Assembly (NCBI GenBank): GCA_009760855.2
Contig: WPIO01000002.1
Location: 11,030,001-11,094,000 of the forward strand
Source of the DNA: Cristatella mucedo
Lineage: Eukaryota > Bryozoa > Phylactolaemata > Cristatellidae
DNA: 64,000 nt
Direction of reading: 5' to 3'
The notes beneath the pieces were generated by a model. It was not told where the DNA came from, ran no database searches, and saw only the letters and a list, made by a program, of their open reading frames with translations. The translations under genes and the position numbers were made by a program. This document shows positions 63,919 to 64,000 of this stretch, piece by piece. Each line of letters starts with the position of its first letter. Position 1 is the first letter of the stretch.

Positions 63919-64000
63919 ATGGGCAGTTATGTTGGAATTTTTCATCGTAAAATAAAAGGAGGAAAATGGCATGGGTCAGATGTTCTTGACAAAGTTATTG
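63919..64000 (+). CDS. core-protein candidate, copy in element 2, cut by window end
   Basis: Starts MGSYVGIFHRKIKGGKWHG after ATATATAGAGCA and is open to the window end. The I-K-G-G-K cleavage-type site is at the same residues (12-16) as in 39777. Whether it is intact cannot be seen. Confidence 0.6.
   Translation, partial: MGSYVGIFHRKIKGGKWHGSDVLDKVI

Larger units (their letters stand above)
46800..64000 (+). mobile_element. viral element 2: decayed Polinton-type element, right end outside window
   Basis: Same gene order and orientation as element 1 from the acidic gene onward, preceded by a polymerase B gene that element 1 lacks. Almost every gene has stops and frameshifts. A LINE and a SINE lie inside its genes. 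No terminal repeat resembling that of element 1 is visible between 45894 and 46841, so the left end is lost or different; 46800 is an approximate limit. Confidence 0.9.

Overview
The window is nuclear DNA of an animal, probably an invertebrate. Part of an AMPA-type ionotropic glutamate receptor gene is spread over four exons at 7312-13011 with normal GT-AG introns. The surrounding DNA carries CA, CT and ATT microsatellites, decayed LINE copies with an endonuclease and reverse transcriptase, a tRNA-derived SINE family, and a fold-back element. The phylum cannot be fixed from sequence alone; a lophotrochozoan-like genome is a guess.

Host part, 1-28308. A GC-rich stretch holds a candidate two-exon secreted peptide precursor on the minus strand (2058-1261). 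The receptor exons follow on the plus strand. From 13.5 to 22 kb the DNA is mostly LINE debris and simple repeats. A 2.84-kb element at 25070-27908 has arms of about 470 bp in inverted orientation around a diverged satellite of about 175 bp.

Viral element 1, 28314-45888 (17,575 bp), is a complete Polinton/Maverick-type integrated virus. Its terminal inverted repeats of about 224 bp begin with AG, and it is flanked by a 5-bp duplication (GCCCG). It is AT-rich and gene-dense on both strands. It encodes a packaging ATPase, a major capsid protein, two penton-like minor capsid paralogues, an adenovirus-type cysteine protease, a minor virion protein with a phospholipase A2-like domain, two membrane or core candidates, a YqaJ-type exonuclease, a retroviral-type integrase, an HNH-AP2 endonuclease, zinc-ribbon proteins and two phage-tail-fibre-like genes. 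The protein-primed DNA polymerase B is missing: only its last 19 codons remain, next to the left terminal repeat. Several genes are intact; others have one or two breaks.

Viral element 2, about 46.8 kb to the window end, is a second, more decayed member of the same family in the same orientation and gene order. It keeps the polymerase B gene as a many-times-broken pseudogene. A LINE (51980-53234) and a SINE (56846-57018) have inserted into its genes, so it is truly chromosomal. Its right end lies outside the window.

Nearly every viral gene in both elements starts a few bases after a short AT-rich motif of the form TATA-TAG-R-A-ATG. Divergent gene pairs are separated by only 9-10 bases made of this motif. 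This is the most distinctive regulatory signal in the window.
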